Positions 17,726-26,225 of a DNA stretch of 64,000 nt are shown here, in pieces. Numbering within the stretch: position 1 is the stretch's first letter; the number at the start of each line of letters is the position of its first letter. The translations under genes were made by a program, and so were the position numbers. Source of the stretch: Clostridium gallinarum (GTDB taxonomy: Bacteria; Bacillota; Clostridia; Clostridiales; Clostridiaceae). Location: contig NZ_JACSQZ010000003.1 in NCBI RefSeq assembly GCF_014836325.1, positions 1 to 64,000 on the forward strand, written 5' to 3'. The notes under the pieces were generated by a model. The model searched no databases, had not been told where the DNA came from, and saw nothing but the letters and a program-made list of their open reading frames with translations.

Positions 17726-18685
17726 TTATTTCTCTAAAAATTCAAAGATAGTATCTAGATAAACTTCTAATATATTATTGTTTTCTGAATAAATATCATG
17801 ATTAGCATTTTCAAATCGTATTAATTTGCATTTACTGCATCTTTCTGCAAATTTCTTACCACCATCTACACCTACTAATTCATCTTTACTCCCTTGGAAA
17901 AGTAAAATTGGTATATTTATATTTTTTATATTATTCTTATTTAATATATATTTAATTGCTTTTAAAGATTCATATAGCCACCTATAAGAACCACCACCTC
18001 TTTGTATCTTAGTATTTGATACAACTTCTCTATAATAATAATTATATCTACTTTCATTTAATGTAGATGCAGATATAAAATCATATGAGCTTTCATAAGG
18101 TGTATTTCCAATTATAAATTCATTTTCCTTTCCAGATATAATTGCTAGTTTAGCAAAAAAAAGTGCTATTGAATTAGGTATTTCTCCTATAGCAATTTTA
18201 AACATAGGTGAAGTTAAAATTACCTTTTTAAAATATGTTGGATATTTTTCTATAAACATAGTTCCTATTGTTCCACCCATTGAATGTGCAAATAAAAATA
18301 AATTTTCCTTTTTTATAACAACTTTATCAATAAACTTCTTTAAATCATTGATATAATAATTAAAATCTTCTATATGTACTTGAGTTGCATTACTTCCTAG
18401 ACATCCTGATCTTCCATGTCCTCTATGTTCCATAATAAATATAGAGTAGCCTTCTCTAGTAAAATAATATATAACTTCTAAATATTTTTCTATACATTCA
18501 CTAAATCCATGAGAAATAATTACTCTTCCCTTTTCATTCTTAACCTTATATTTTTCATAATATATTTTATTTTGTTTCTCTCCAGTGAAGCTACCACTCT
18601 TTTTTATATATCCTAGTTCTCTTTTAACATTTTCAACTACATCTTCATCCATTCCAAAATTCATAAAATACTTCTTCTTACTCAT
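17726..18685 (-). CDS. Alpha/beta hydrolase, lysophospholipase/monoacylglycerol lipase type
   Basis: A 319-residue soluble hydrolase of the Hydrolase_4 family. Seen motifs: oxyanion-hole region VIISHGFSE, family marker MEHRGHGRSG, nucleophile elbow FAHSMGGTIG (Ser), acid in FQGSKDELVG (Asp) and the catalytic His in FENANHDIY near the C-terminus. It has no signal peptide, so it acts in the cytoplasm or at the inner membrane face. The likely substrates are lysophospholipid or monoacylglycerol esters, by family resemblance only. Confidence 0.87.
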   Translation of the reverse strand: MSKKKYFMNFGMDEDVVENVKRELGYIKKSGSFTGEKQNKIYYEKYKVKNEKGRVIISHGFSECIEKYLEVIYYFTREGYSIFIMEHRGHGRSGCLGSNATQVHIEDFNYYINDLKKFIDKVVIKKENLFLFAHSMGGTIGTMFIEKYPTYFKKVILTSPMFKIAIGEIPNSIALFFAKLAIISGKENEFIIGNTPYESSYDFISASTLNESRYNYYYREVVSNTKIQRGGGSYRWLYESLKAIKYILNKNNIKNINIPILLFQGSKDELVGVDGGKKFAERCSKCKLIRFENANHDIYSENNNILEVYLDTIFEFLEK

Positions 18686-18749
18686 TTAAAATACCTCTTA
18701 AACTATAATATTTAGTATTTTATGTTCTTTTGTGAATTTTATAATCTTT

Positions 18750-19334
18750 TTAACTTAATATAAAATTTTGTATTGCAAGTAATGCTTTTACATCTATATT
18801 TTCATTTGATTTTATAAGTTCTCTTGCTTCACTTTTTGAAAGCATAATAACTTCTATATCTTCATCATCTTCTAAATTTTCATTAGATACAACTCCATTA
18901 CAAGTACATCTTACTAAGGCAATAGATTCATCAGTCATTCCTGCTGAAACATATACTTTTTCCTTAGTTTCTTCTTTATCTATACTTATTAAATCTAAGC
19001 CTGTTTCTTCTTTTAATTCCCTCTTTACAGCTTCCTCAAAACTCTCATCACCATCTACTAATCCAGCTGGAAGTTCTATAACATAATCATTAATTGGTAC
19101 TCTAAATTGTCTAATTACTATTAATTTATCTTCCTCAATATGCCTTGCAATTACTACAACTGCATCTATCTTATCATCTTCATTATTAAAAAAATTATTT
19201 TCTATTGTTTCTTTAGTTTTTCTTGAAGCTATAGTCCAATTTCTTAAATCACCTTTTCTATTTATATAATCAGCACTATAAAGTGATAAATATTTTGTGC
19301 TTGCTAATGTTTCTATCTTTTTAATTTTACTCAT
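18750..19334 (-). CDS. Nudix hydrolase, ADP-ribose pyrophosphatase type
   Basis: A 194-residue protein with a complete Nudix box GLVDGDESFEEAVKRELKEETGLD, preceded by VIELPA as in the NudF/ADP-ribose pyrophosphatase group, and later SAGMTDESIALVRCTC. Members hydrolyse ADP-ribose and related nucleoside diphosphates to AMP plus a sugar phosphate. It ends 64 bases before the alpha/beta hydrolase gene on the same strand, so the two may share a transcript. Confidence 0.88.
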   Translation of the reverse strand: MSKIKKIETLASTKYLSLYSADYINRKGDLRNWTIASRKTKETIENNFFNNEDDKIDAVVVIARHIEEDKLIVIRQFRVPINDYVIELPAGLVDGDESFEEAVKRELKEETGLDLISIDKEETKEKVYVSAGMTDESIALVRCTCNGVVSNENLEDDEDIEVIMLSKSEARELIKSNENIDVKALLAIQNFILS

Positions 19335-19488
19335 CTCTTATCTCCCTTTCACTTTTCATAGTATTTCCTTTTTATATTTTACTTTTATTTTATAAATGAT
19401 TCAACTTTATCACTAGACTTCATTTTACTATTCATTTAAAATTATATTATATATTATTTAACTTTACATACAGGAGGATATTTTATAA

Positions 19489-20634
19489 TTGAAAGAATTG
19501 AAGGGATTAAATAAAAAATTTAAAGAAAATATTTTACTTGGAACATATTTAATGATTTTATATTTTGTTTTATCAAATATAAAGTTATTAATATCAACTT
19601 TTGGCAATATCTTCGGAATACTAAGTCCTTTTATAGTTGCTTTTGCTTTAGCCTTTGTACTTAATTTACCGATGATGTTTTTTGAGAATAAAGTTTTTAA
19701 ATTTTTAGATAAAGAAAAATCAAGCTTTGTCAGAAATATGAAAAGACCTTTATCTATTTTAGCTACTTTTATATCTGTTATAGGCTTTATTTTAGCTTTA
19801 GCTTTTTTTGTAATTCCAGAACTAGTTTCAAGTTTATCTACACTTTTAGAAGCTGTACCAGATTATATTAAATCCTTTGAAAGTTTGATAAATCAATATA
19901 TTTCATCTACTGAAATATTAGAAAATCTTTATAATACTTTACTAAATACATGGAAAGAGATTTTAAAATTCTTTGCTGATTTCTTAACCACATCATTAAC
20001 AGGAATTTTAAATACTACAGTCACAATAACAAGTGGAATAGTTAACTTTGTACTTTCCTTAGTATTGACTATTTATATGCTTTCAAGTAAGGAAACTCTT
20101 ATATACCAATTCAAGAAATTTTTATATGCTTTTACTCCAAAAAGCTTTGCTAATAAATTAATTGAAATAGGAGATCTTTCAAATATTACTTTCTCCAAAT
20201 TTATAACTGGCCAATGTCTAGAAGCCTTTATATTAGGAGCTTTATGTTTTATAGGAATGACTATTTTTTCAATGCCATATGCATTATTAATAAGTGTTTT
20301 AATTGGAGTTACTGCATTAATTCCTGTTTTTGGAGCATTTATAGGGACAGTACCTGCTGTATTTTTAATTCTTCTTATTGATCCTATAAAGGCACTATGG
20401 TTTATAGTATTTATACTTTGTTTACAACAATTCGAGGGAAATGTAATTTATCCTAAAGTTGTTGGAAGTTCTGTTGGTCTTTCCGCAATATGGGTTATGC
20501 TTGCAATGTTAGTCGGAGGAAGTACTTTAGGTTTAATAGGTATGCTTATAGGAATTCCTACTTTCAGTGTAGCTTATCAGCTTATTAAAGAGTATACTAA
20601 TAAAAGACTTGTAAAAAAAGACATAAAATTATAA
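19489..20634 (+). CDS. AI-2E family transporter, second paralogue
   Basis: A 381-residue polytopic membrane protein, similar in design to the product of 6618-7787. It has SPFIVAFALAFVLNLPMMFFENKVF near the N-terminus and the family core ITGQCLEAFILGALCFIGM, GVTALIPVFGAFIGTVPAVFLILL, QQFEGNVIYPKVVGSSVGLSAIWVMLAMLVGG, and GMLIGIPTFSVAYQLIKEY. The transported substrate is unknown. The start is TTG, eleven bases after AGGAGG. It ends in a bidirectional terminator shared with the GGDEF/HD-GYP gene. Confidence 0.88.
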   Translation: MKELKGLNKKFKENILLGTYLMILYFVLSNIKLLISTFGNIFGILSPFIVAFALAFVLNLPMMFFENKVFKFLDKEKSSFVRNMKRPLSILATFISVIGFILALAFFVIPELVSSLSTLLEAVPDYIKSFESLINQYISSTEILENLYNTLLNTWKEILKFFADFLTTSLTGILNTTVTITSGIVNFVLSLVLTIYMLSSKETLIYQFKKFLYAFTPKSFANKLIEIGDLSNITFSKFITGQCLEAFILGALCFIGMTIFSMPYALLISVLIGVTALIPVFGAFIGTVPAVFLILLIDPIKALWFIVFILCLQQFEGNVIYPKVVGSSVGLSAIWVMLAMLVGGSTLGLIGMLIGIPTFSVAYQLIKEYTNKRLVKKDIKL

Positions 20635-20663
20635 AAGGAAGTGATTATTTCACTTCCTTTTAT
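20631..20663. terminator. Bidirectional terminator
   Basis: Arms ATAAAAGGAAGTGA and TCACTTCCTTTTAT pair perfectly over 14 bp with a 5-nt loop, overlapping the stop of the plus-strand permease and lying 34 bases after the stop of the converging GGDEF/HD-GYP gene. Confidence 0.85.
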
Positions 20664-20696
20664 AATTATGTATTTATTTAATTATATTTAAAATTC

Positions 20697-22394
20697 TTAT
20701 ATTAAATTATCTAAATGATCTTTATTTTCCTGAATAACTTCAATAAACTTTTCTACTATTTCTTTATCAAATTGAATTCCACTAAATTTTCTTAATTCAT
20801 CAATTCCTTCATCATAGCTTTTTCTTATATTATATGGTCTATTTGAAGTCATTGCATCAAAGCTATCTATAACACTTAGTATCCTAGCTAAATAAGGTAT
20901 CTCTTCTCCCTTTAGATTATTAGGATATCCTGTACCATTATATTTTTCATGATGATGTAATATTATTGGTGTTATATCTTCTAAAGCTTTAACATGCTTT
21001 ATCATTTCTATTCCATCTTGTGGATGACGCTTTAATATTTCCCATTCCTCATTAGTTAAAGGCATTTTTTTATTTAATATATCTTTTGCAACATTAATCT
21101 TACCTATGTCATGCATATAAGCCCCATAAACTAATCTCTTTTTATCTTTCTCACTTAATTCTAACTTATCTGCCATAAGCTTACTATATAAAGCTACTCT
21201 CTCTGAATGTCCATATGTATATCTATCCTTAGCATTTATTACTATAATTAAGGTTTTTATTGATGCAACTAATTCTACATCTTTTTCTTCAATATCAATA
21301 CTCATTTCATCTAATATTGATGTGTATTTTTCAACTCTATTCTTTTTAAAGAATTTAGCTCTATACAGCGCATCATCAGCACTTTTTATTAGACTAATAT
21401 CATCTTTAGCCTTATCAGGGTATACAGATACTCCCATTGATGCTGTTAATACTCCATTAGGTTGATTTTTTTCACCATAAAACTCTGTATCTTCTATGAT
21501 TTTTCTAATTTTATTAGCGATAATCATAGCTTCTTCTTCATCAGTATTAGGTAATATTACTGCAAATTCTTCTCCACCATATCTTGCTGCTATATCATCT
21601 GTTCTCAAGTTATCTCTTAATATTTTTCCTATTGTCCTTAGTACTTCATCACCTTTTTGATGACCATATAAATCATTGTAATGTTTAAAATAATCTATAT
21701 CAACAAATATCATAGAAAGAGGCTTTTTATCCTTCTCCGATACTGTTATTTTCTCTTTTAATGCATCATGAAAATATCTATGATTAAATACTCCGGTTAG
21801 ACCATCCTTATTTACTAATTCTTCTAAATTGTTAATGTGTTCTCCTTCTATTTTTACATAAAACCCTAAAGGCCAAGCTGTTAAAATAAAAATTCCACAT
21901 AATATTAAATCTGTCTGAAAGTAATTATTTACTTCTCCAGTATTAACACAAAAAATATCTATTCCTAATATTAAACTAGATGATATTACTGCAACGGTTA
22001 TACCATGCTTTAAACCTAATTGTATAGTAGAACTCGTTATTATAAAAAGAAATATATACTTATATTCGCTTTTATATGCTCCTGAAAGTAGTACTACTAT
22101 GAAAAAAATAGCGATAAAAGCTAAGTTTTCCACAAATATCATTTTTCTATATTTACTTTTACTTATACTGTCATTTAAAGAAAATGCCCATATTATGTAT
22201 ATTGATAATAATAATAACATTACTACCCCTATTGCCATAAATATAATTTGTTGATATACCAAATTACCTAAAAATTCATTATCATTAAAAACATATTGAA
22301 AGAATATAATAGCTGTGAACATTAATGATGCTAATTTTACTACTGAAACCATATCATTTATTTGCTTTATTTTATCTTTATTTATTTCACTCAA
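20697..22394 (-). CDS. Membrane GGDEF/HD-GYP cyclic-di-GMP protein
   Basis: A protein of about 565 residues with six or seven N-terminal membrane helices (about 10-185) and no recognised sensor fold. The GGDEF domain (about 195-355) has the active-site loop RYGGEEF and an I-site RTDD placed five residues upstream, so cyclase activity with product inhibition is expected. The C-terminal HD-GYP domain (about 370-560) has YMHDIGK and HHEKYNGTGYP, typical of c-di-GMP phosphodiesterases. The TTG at 22394 follows GAGGTG by six bases; the GTG nine bases upstream is part of that site. It follows agrD on the same strand across a hairpin. Confidence 0.88.
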   Translation of the reverse strand: MSEINKDKIKQINDMVSVVKLASLMFTAIIFFQYVFNDNEFLGNLVYQQIIFMAIGVVMLLLLSIYIIWAFSLNDSISKSKYRKMIFVENLAFIAIFFIVVLLSGAYKSEYKYIFLFIITSSTIQLGLKHGITVAVISSSLILGIDIFCVNTGEVNNYFQTDLILCGIFILTAWPLGFYVKIEGEHINNLEELVNKDGLTGVFNHRYFHDALKEKITVSEKDKKPLSMIFVDIDYFKHYNDLYGHQKGDEVLRTIGKILRDNLRTDDIAARYGGEEFAVILPNTDEEEAMIIANKIRKIIEDTEFYGEKNQPNGVLTASMGVSVYPDKAKDDISLIKSADDALYRAKFFKKNRVEKYTSILDEMSIDIEEKDVELVASIKTLIIVINAKDRYTYGHSERVALYSKLMADKLELSEKDKKRLVYGAYMHDIGKINVAKDILNKKMPLTNEEWEILKRHPQDGIEMIKHVKALEDITPIILHHHEKYNGTGYPNNLKGEEIPYLARILSVIDSFDAMTSNRPYNIRKSYDEGIDELRKFSGIQFDKEIVEKFIEVIQENKDHLDNLI

Positions 22395-22413
22395 ATTGTT
22401 CACCTCATAGTTT

Positions 22414-22444
22414 AAATAAAGATCGGAAAGACCGACCTTTATTT
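22414..22444 (-). terminator. Hairpin between agrD and the GGDEF/HD-GYP gene
   Basis: AAATAAAGGTCGG and CCGATCTTTATTT pair over 13 bp with one G-U and a 5-nt loop, on the minus strand. There is no long T-run after it, so it could be a leaky terminator or a 3'-end stabiliser of the agr mRNA. Confidence 0.6.
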
Positions 22445-22450
22445 ATTTAA

Positions 22451-22585
22451 TTATTCATCTCTTAAAGCTTTTGGTTCTTCTGGTTGATACATAGCCCAGA
22501 AACAAGCTGAAGTAGATACTACAGATGCAACTACTGTAGCAAATGCTGCAACTGCCATTAACACTTTATTGTTTATTCTTTTCAT
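22451..22585 (-). CDS. agrD: AgrD-type cyclic autoinducing peptide precursor
   Basis: A 44-codon gene whose start overlaps the agrB end by 20 bases, with GGGGGAAAG upstream of the ATG. The N-terminus (MKRINNKVLMAVAAFATVVASVV) is an amphipathic membrane leader. It is followed by the signal region STSACFWAMYQPEEPKALRDE. The acidic C-terminal tail PEEP..LRDE is the recognition tail cut by AgrB. By analogy to C. perfringens, where the ring is five residues after a conserved TSA, the mature thiolactone is predicted to be Cys28-Phe-Trp-Ala-Met. That ring sequence is inference. Confidence 0.92.
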   Translation of the reverse strand: MKRINNKVLMAVAAFATVVASVVSTSACFWAMYQPEEPKALRDE

Positions 22586-23243
22586 TATTCTTTCCCCCTT
22601 TAAAAGTAAATATTTTTATTAATAAAGAATCTATTATATTAACAACACTATGTCCAATTTTTGTTAATGTAAAAACTTGCCATGCTATACCAATATATAT
22701 ACATAAAGAATACACTAACATTAAATTTTTTCTATTTATATAATATATAATTATGTTAAAGAGTACAACAATCATATATATACATAATATAGTAATAGAT
22801 CCTTTTTTTAACTTTTTAATTTTTTCTTCTTTTTTTATTGGCTTATTAGGACTATCTACTGGCGCTAATTTATAAATAATTATAAAAGAAACGATATATA
22901 TAAGTATTCCTAATAAAATTATGTAATTAACATTTAAATTTATATTTTTACCTAAATATGCAGGAAAAACAGAAATCAAAATTCCTACTATTGCACAATT
23001 AATTGGTGTACTTGCATGAGCTCCACCAGAAAATTTTCTTAAAATAGCTATTATACAAGAAATTATTAATGATTCAATAGCCACACTAAAAACTGATCCA
23101 ACTATTAAAATTGATAATATAGATATTCCCATATGTAAGAAAGCAAATAATCCATATTCAATAATACTTCTCTTCTCTTCATCTATTTCAATCTGATTTT
23201 TTATTGTATATGATATCTTTTTACATAATAATTCTAAATTCAT
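22566..23243 (-). CDS. agrB: AgrB membrane peptidase, processes AgrD
   Basis: A 225-residue polytopic protein that cuts and cyclises AgrD at the membrane. The catalytic His sits in RKFSGGAHASTPINCAI (GGAHA) and the catalytic Cys is the one in PINC, matching the His/Cys dyad of AgrB. About five hydrophobic segments are visible. Its end overlaps agrD, so the two are translationally linked. Two membrane-protein genes precede it in the same operon; no agrC/agrA pair is present in the window. Confidence 0.93.
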   Translation of the reverse strand: MNLELLCKKISYTIKNQIEIDEEKRSIIEYGLFAFLHMGISILSILIVGSVFSVAIESLIISCIIAILRKFSGGAHASTPINCAIVGILISVFPAYLGKNINLNVNYIILLGILIYIVSFIIIYKLAPVDSPNKPIKKEEKIKKLKKGSITILCIYMIVVLFNIIIYYINRKNLMLVYSLCIYIGIAWQVFTLTKIGHSVVNIIDSLLIKIFTFKGGKNNEKNKQ

Positions 23244-23248
23244 CTTTC

Positions 23249-23704
23249 TTAAGCTTCTTTCTTCTTTTTATTTAATTTATAAAATATTAATATTATAATT
23301 CCTGTAATAATCAAAGATGGAATACCTAACATAGTTTTATTAAATGCACTTTTAAATAATGTCTCTAAGTCCAGATTCATAAGATTAAGTATTAAAACAT
23401 TAATTGCCTCTGAAAGTAACTGTACTAAATAAACAGAGATAATACTTTTTATACTACTAACTACATCAATATTATTATATGCTGTAATAATAAATAACAA
23501 AAATAATACTGACAAAATCATATGTACACCATAATTTATTGGCAGCATTCTAGTAGCATATACAATCAAAGAAAAAACTATACTGGTTATTAAATACTTC
23601 TTCTTGTTTATAGTTGTTTTAGAAAATACATAAATTGCAAAAATAACTAAAAAACTTTCTGGAATAACTCTTAGTATAAATTCTATTGGTTTTAACTGTA
23701 ACAT
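23249..23704 (-). CDS. Membrane protein of the agr operon, function unknown
   Basis: A 151-residue protein with about five hydrophobic helices and a basic C-terminus (KLNKKKKEA). It lies five bases before agrB. Its layout (VIPESFLVIFAIYVFSKTTINKKKY, then YATRMLPINYGVHMILSVLFLL) looks to me like the membrane sensor part of AgrC-type kinases with no kinase domain attached; this is an impression, not a domain hit. A similar small membrane gene accompanies agrBD in other clostridia. It could take part in peptide export, sensing or AgrB function. Confidence 0.75.
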   Translation of the reverse strand: MLQLKPIEFILRVIPESFLVIFAIYVFSKTTINKKKYLITSIVFSLIVYATRMLPINYGVHMILSVLFLLFIITAYNNIDVVSSIKSIISVYLVQLLSEAINVLILNLMNLDLETLFKSAFNKTMLGIPSLIITGIIILIFYKLNKKKKEA

Positions 23705-23739
23705 CTTTTATCTCCTTTTTCTCTCTATTATTAATATAA

Positions 23740-24291
23740 TTAATAATTTTTTTCTTTAGTAAAATTCAATTGTTTAACTGTTTTATATATAGTAATAAAT
23801 ACAAAAACTCTTATAAATATATCTCCTATACTTAAAACGCTATATCCTATATCAAATATATCTGTTAAAAATTTCAGTTTTGTAGATGAGTTTCCTAATA
23901 TATGTATATCATTTACCTTATCAAATGCATCTAATTTTGCATATCCAGTTATAAAAGACAAACTAGGAAATACAGGCATATATCCATTATTAGCAGCAAT
24001 TGCTATATCATTTAGAATACCACCTAATATAACAAATCCAGAACCTATAATAGCTGAAATATATTGTTTATAAACAAATATTAAAGGTAAATATGAGCAT
24101 AAATATAAACTTTTCAAAGCTCCAACATATTTAATTAAATAATAATTTTCCATAAATATATTAGCTTGTACAATTATGTAAATGATTTCCATAAACAAAA
24201 CTGGATAAATAGCCCAACTTTTAAATAGTGGACCTATTTTTAATTTCTTTATTTTACAAAATACTAATGAAATAATTATTGTTTCCAGCAT
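23740..24291 (-). CDS. DUF5317-like membrane protein, first gene of agr operon
   Basis: A polytopic protein of about 183 residues with four to five hydrophobic segments. The phrases NGYMPVFPSLSFITGYAKLDAF and the C-terminal FDIGYSVLSIGDIFIRVFVFITIYKTVK resemble the DUF5317 family, whose function is unknown. The ATG at 24291 is chosen because AAAGGTG lies upstream; a longer GTG reading frame to 24336 has no such site. A promoter-like pair of hexamers is 75 bases upstream. It likely leads the operon containing agrB and agrD. Confidence 0.7.
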   Translation of the reverse strand: MLETIIISLVFCKIKKLKIGPLFKSWAIYPVLFMEIIYIIVQANIFMENYYLIKYVGALKSLYLCSYLPLIFVYKQYISAIIGSGFVILGGILNDIAIAANNGYMPVFPSLSFITGYAKLDAFDKVNDIHILGNSSTKLKFLTDIFDIGYSVLSIGDIFIRVFVFITIYKTVKQLNFTKEKNY

Positions 24292-24365
24292 ACTACTTAA
24301 TTCACCTTTTTTTAATAATGTGTCCAAAAAAATCACATTTTGTTACATTTAACTTATATAAAACA

Positions 24366-24394
24366 ATTATACTATCCTACATTATTCTTTTCCA
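24366..24394 (-). promoter_or_regulatory. Sigma-A-like promoter of the agr operon
   Basis: TGGAAA, a 17-base spacer and TATAAT on the minus strand, ending about 75 bases before the first agr-operon gene. The -10 is perfect; the -35 matches TTGACA at four of six positions. No VirR- or AgrA-type direct repeat is obvious. Confidence 0.5.
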
Positions 24395-24460
24395 TAGTTT
24401 TTTTTATTTATAATTCCTCTTTTTACTACTTTTTTACCCTTTTTTCGCTTAAATAATGTA

Positions 24461-24498
24461 AAAAAAAGAGAAACTTTCTTAAATTTCTCTTTTTTTTA
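24461..24498 (-). terminator. Terminator of the hydrogenase operon
   Basis: AAAGAGAAA and TTTCTCTTT arms around a 10-nt loop, followed by five further T on the minus strand. It is six bases past the hydA stop codon. Confidence 0.8.
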
Positions 24499-24503
24499 TA
24501 TTT

Positions 24504-26225
24504 TTACTTACTTTTATATTGTGTGTGTAAAATATTATGAGCTAATTCACTATTAGGTTTTATTAGAAAATCTTCATAAATTTGTTTAATCATAGGATTT
24601 TCATGAGATTTTCTAAGAGTTCTTCCCTTATCATCTTTATATACAGCCTGCATTCTCTTTTTCAATCTCTCTCTATTTGATTTTATATATGGTTGTCCAC
24701 CACCATCAATACATCCTCCTGGGCAAGCCATTATTTCTATGAAATGATATTTTGAGTTTCCTGATTTAATTTCATCCATTATTTTTTTTGCATTTCCAAG
24801 AGAACTAGCTACAGCTATATTAATTTTAACTCCATTAAGATCTATAACAGCCTCCTTAATTCCCTCTAATCCTCTTACAACTTCAAAATCTATATTCTCT
24901 AAAGTATTTCCTGTTACCCATTCATAAGCTGTTCTAAGTGCAGCCTCCATTACTCCTCCACTAGTACCAAATATGGTTGCTGCTCCACTAGAAAGACCTA
25001 ATGGATTATCAAAATCACTTTCTGGTAAATTTACTATGTCTATACCTGCTTCTCTTATTAGCTTTGCAAATTCTCTAGTTGTTATTACTATATCTACATC
25101 TCTTATTCCATTTACATCTTGCATTTCCTCTCTTTTTGCTTCATGTTTTTTTGCAATACATGGCATTATAGAAACAACACTTATATCTTCTTTTTTAATT
25201 CCTAATTTTTCTGGAAGATAGCTTTTTGCAGTTGCTCCAAACATTTGTTGAGGTGATTTACAACTTGATATTAAATGTAAATTCTCATTATAGGTATTTT
25301 CTGCATATCTTATCCAAGCTGGGCAACAACTTGTAATAAGTGGTAGATTTTTACCTTCAGTAAAGCGTTTTATAAATTCAGTTGCTTCCTCCATTATTGT
25401 TAAGTCAGCAGCAAAATTTGTATCAAATACGCCTTTAAATCCTAATAACTTTAATGCTGTTACTATTTTTCCTGTAGATAATTCTCCAGATTCAAGATCA
25501 AATTCTTCTGCTAATGCATATCTAACTGATGGTGCAATTTGAACTAAGGAATATTTATCATCAATAACTTCCCAAACTTTTTTATAATCACTTTTTTCTC
25601 TTAAAGCACCTGTTGGACAAACAGCTACACATTGTCCACAATAAGTACATTGAGTATTGGATATACTATCATTAAAGAAAGTTGAAATATTACTTCCAAA
25701 TCCTCTATCTGCAACTGTTATTGCATAAACTTTTTGAATCTCATTACATGCAGTCACACACCTTCTACATAATATACACTTTTCCCTATCTCTTATAAAT
25801 CCATCTGATATATCTAAGTCAAAATGAGACTTTTCCCCAATATAAGCTTTTTCGTCAATTCCTAAATCTGAAGCCAACTTTTGTAACTCACATTTATTAT
25901 TCTTTTCACAATTTAGACAATCCATTGGGTGATTAGATAATAGTAACTCTACTATTGTTCTCCTTGCCTTAACTGCTTTTAATGAATGAGTTTTCACAGA
26001 CATTCCCTCTAATAACTCTGTTTCACATGATGGAATCAATTTATTTTGTCCTTCAACTTCAACTATACAAACTCTACAAGTCCCCTTACAATTTCTAGTT
26101 TTACCATCTATCATATACATATTACATAAGGTTGGTAAATTTATATTAACCTTTTTTGCAGCCTCTAATATACTTGTCCCTTTTTCTACTTCTATATTAA
26201 TACCATTAATTTTTGCATTAACCAT
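24504..26225 (-). CDS. hydA: [FeFe] hydrogenase catalytic subunit
   Basis: A 573-residue enzyme that makes or uses H2. Domains in order: N-terminal [2Fe-2S] plant-ferredoxin type (CNMYMIDGKTRNCKGTCRVC with a distal Cys), His/Cys-ligated [4Fe-4S] (HPMDCLNCEKNNKCELQ), two [4Fe-4S] sites (CILCRRCVTAC; CTYCGQCVAVCP), then the H-cluster domain with L1 TSCCPAW, L2 MPCIAKKHEAKR and L3 EIMACPGGCIDGGGQP. The C-terminal small-subunit helix is fused. Length and layout match clostridial CpI-type enzymes, but the operon with hydB and hydC points to the NAD(H)-linked multimeric kind. It overlaps hydB by one base. Confidence 0.95.
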   Translation of the reverse strand: MVNAKINGINIEVEKGTSILEAAKKVNINLPTLCNMYMIDGKTRNCKGTCRVCIVEVEGQNKLIPSCETELLEGMSVKTHSLKAVKARRTIVELLLSNHPMDCLNCEKNNKCELQKLASDLGIDEKAYIGEKSHFDLDISDGFIRDREKCILCRRCVTACNEIQKVYAITVADRGFGSNISTFFNDSISNTQCTYCGQCVAVCPTGALREKSDYKKVWEVIDDKYSLVQIAPSVRYALAEEFDLESGELSTGKIVTALKLLGFKGVFDTNFAADLTIMEEATEFIKRFTEGKNLPLITSCCPAWIRYAENTYNENLHLISSCKSPQQMFGATAKSYLPEKLGIKKEDISVVSIMPCIAKKHEAKREEMQDVNGIRDVDIVITTREFAKLIREAGIDIVNLPESDFDNPLGLSSGAATIFGTSGGVMEAALRTAYEWVTGNTLENIDFEVVRGLEGIKEAVIDLNGVKINIAVASSLGNAKKIMDEIKSGNSKYHFIEIMACPGGCIDGGGQPYIKSNRERLKKRMQAVYKDDKGRTLRKSHENPMIKQIYEDFLIKPNSELAHNILHTQYKSK

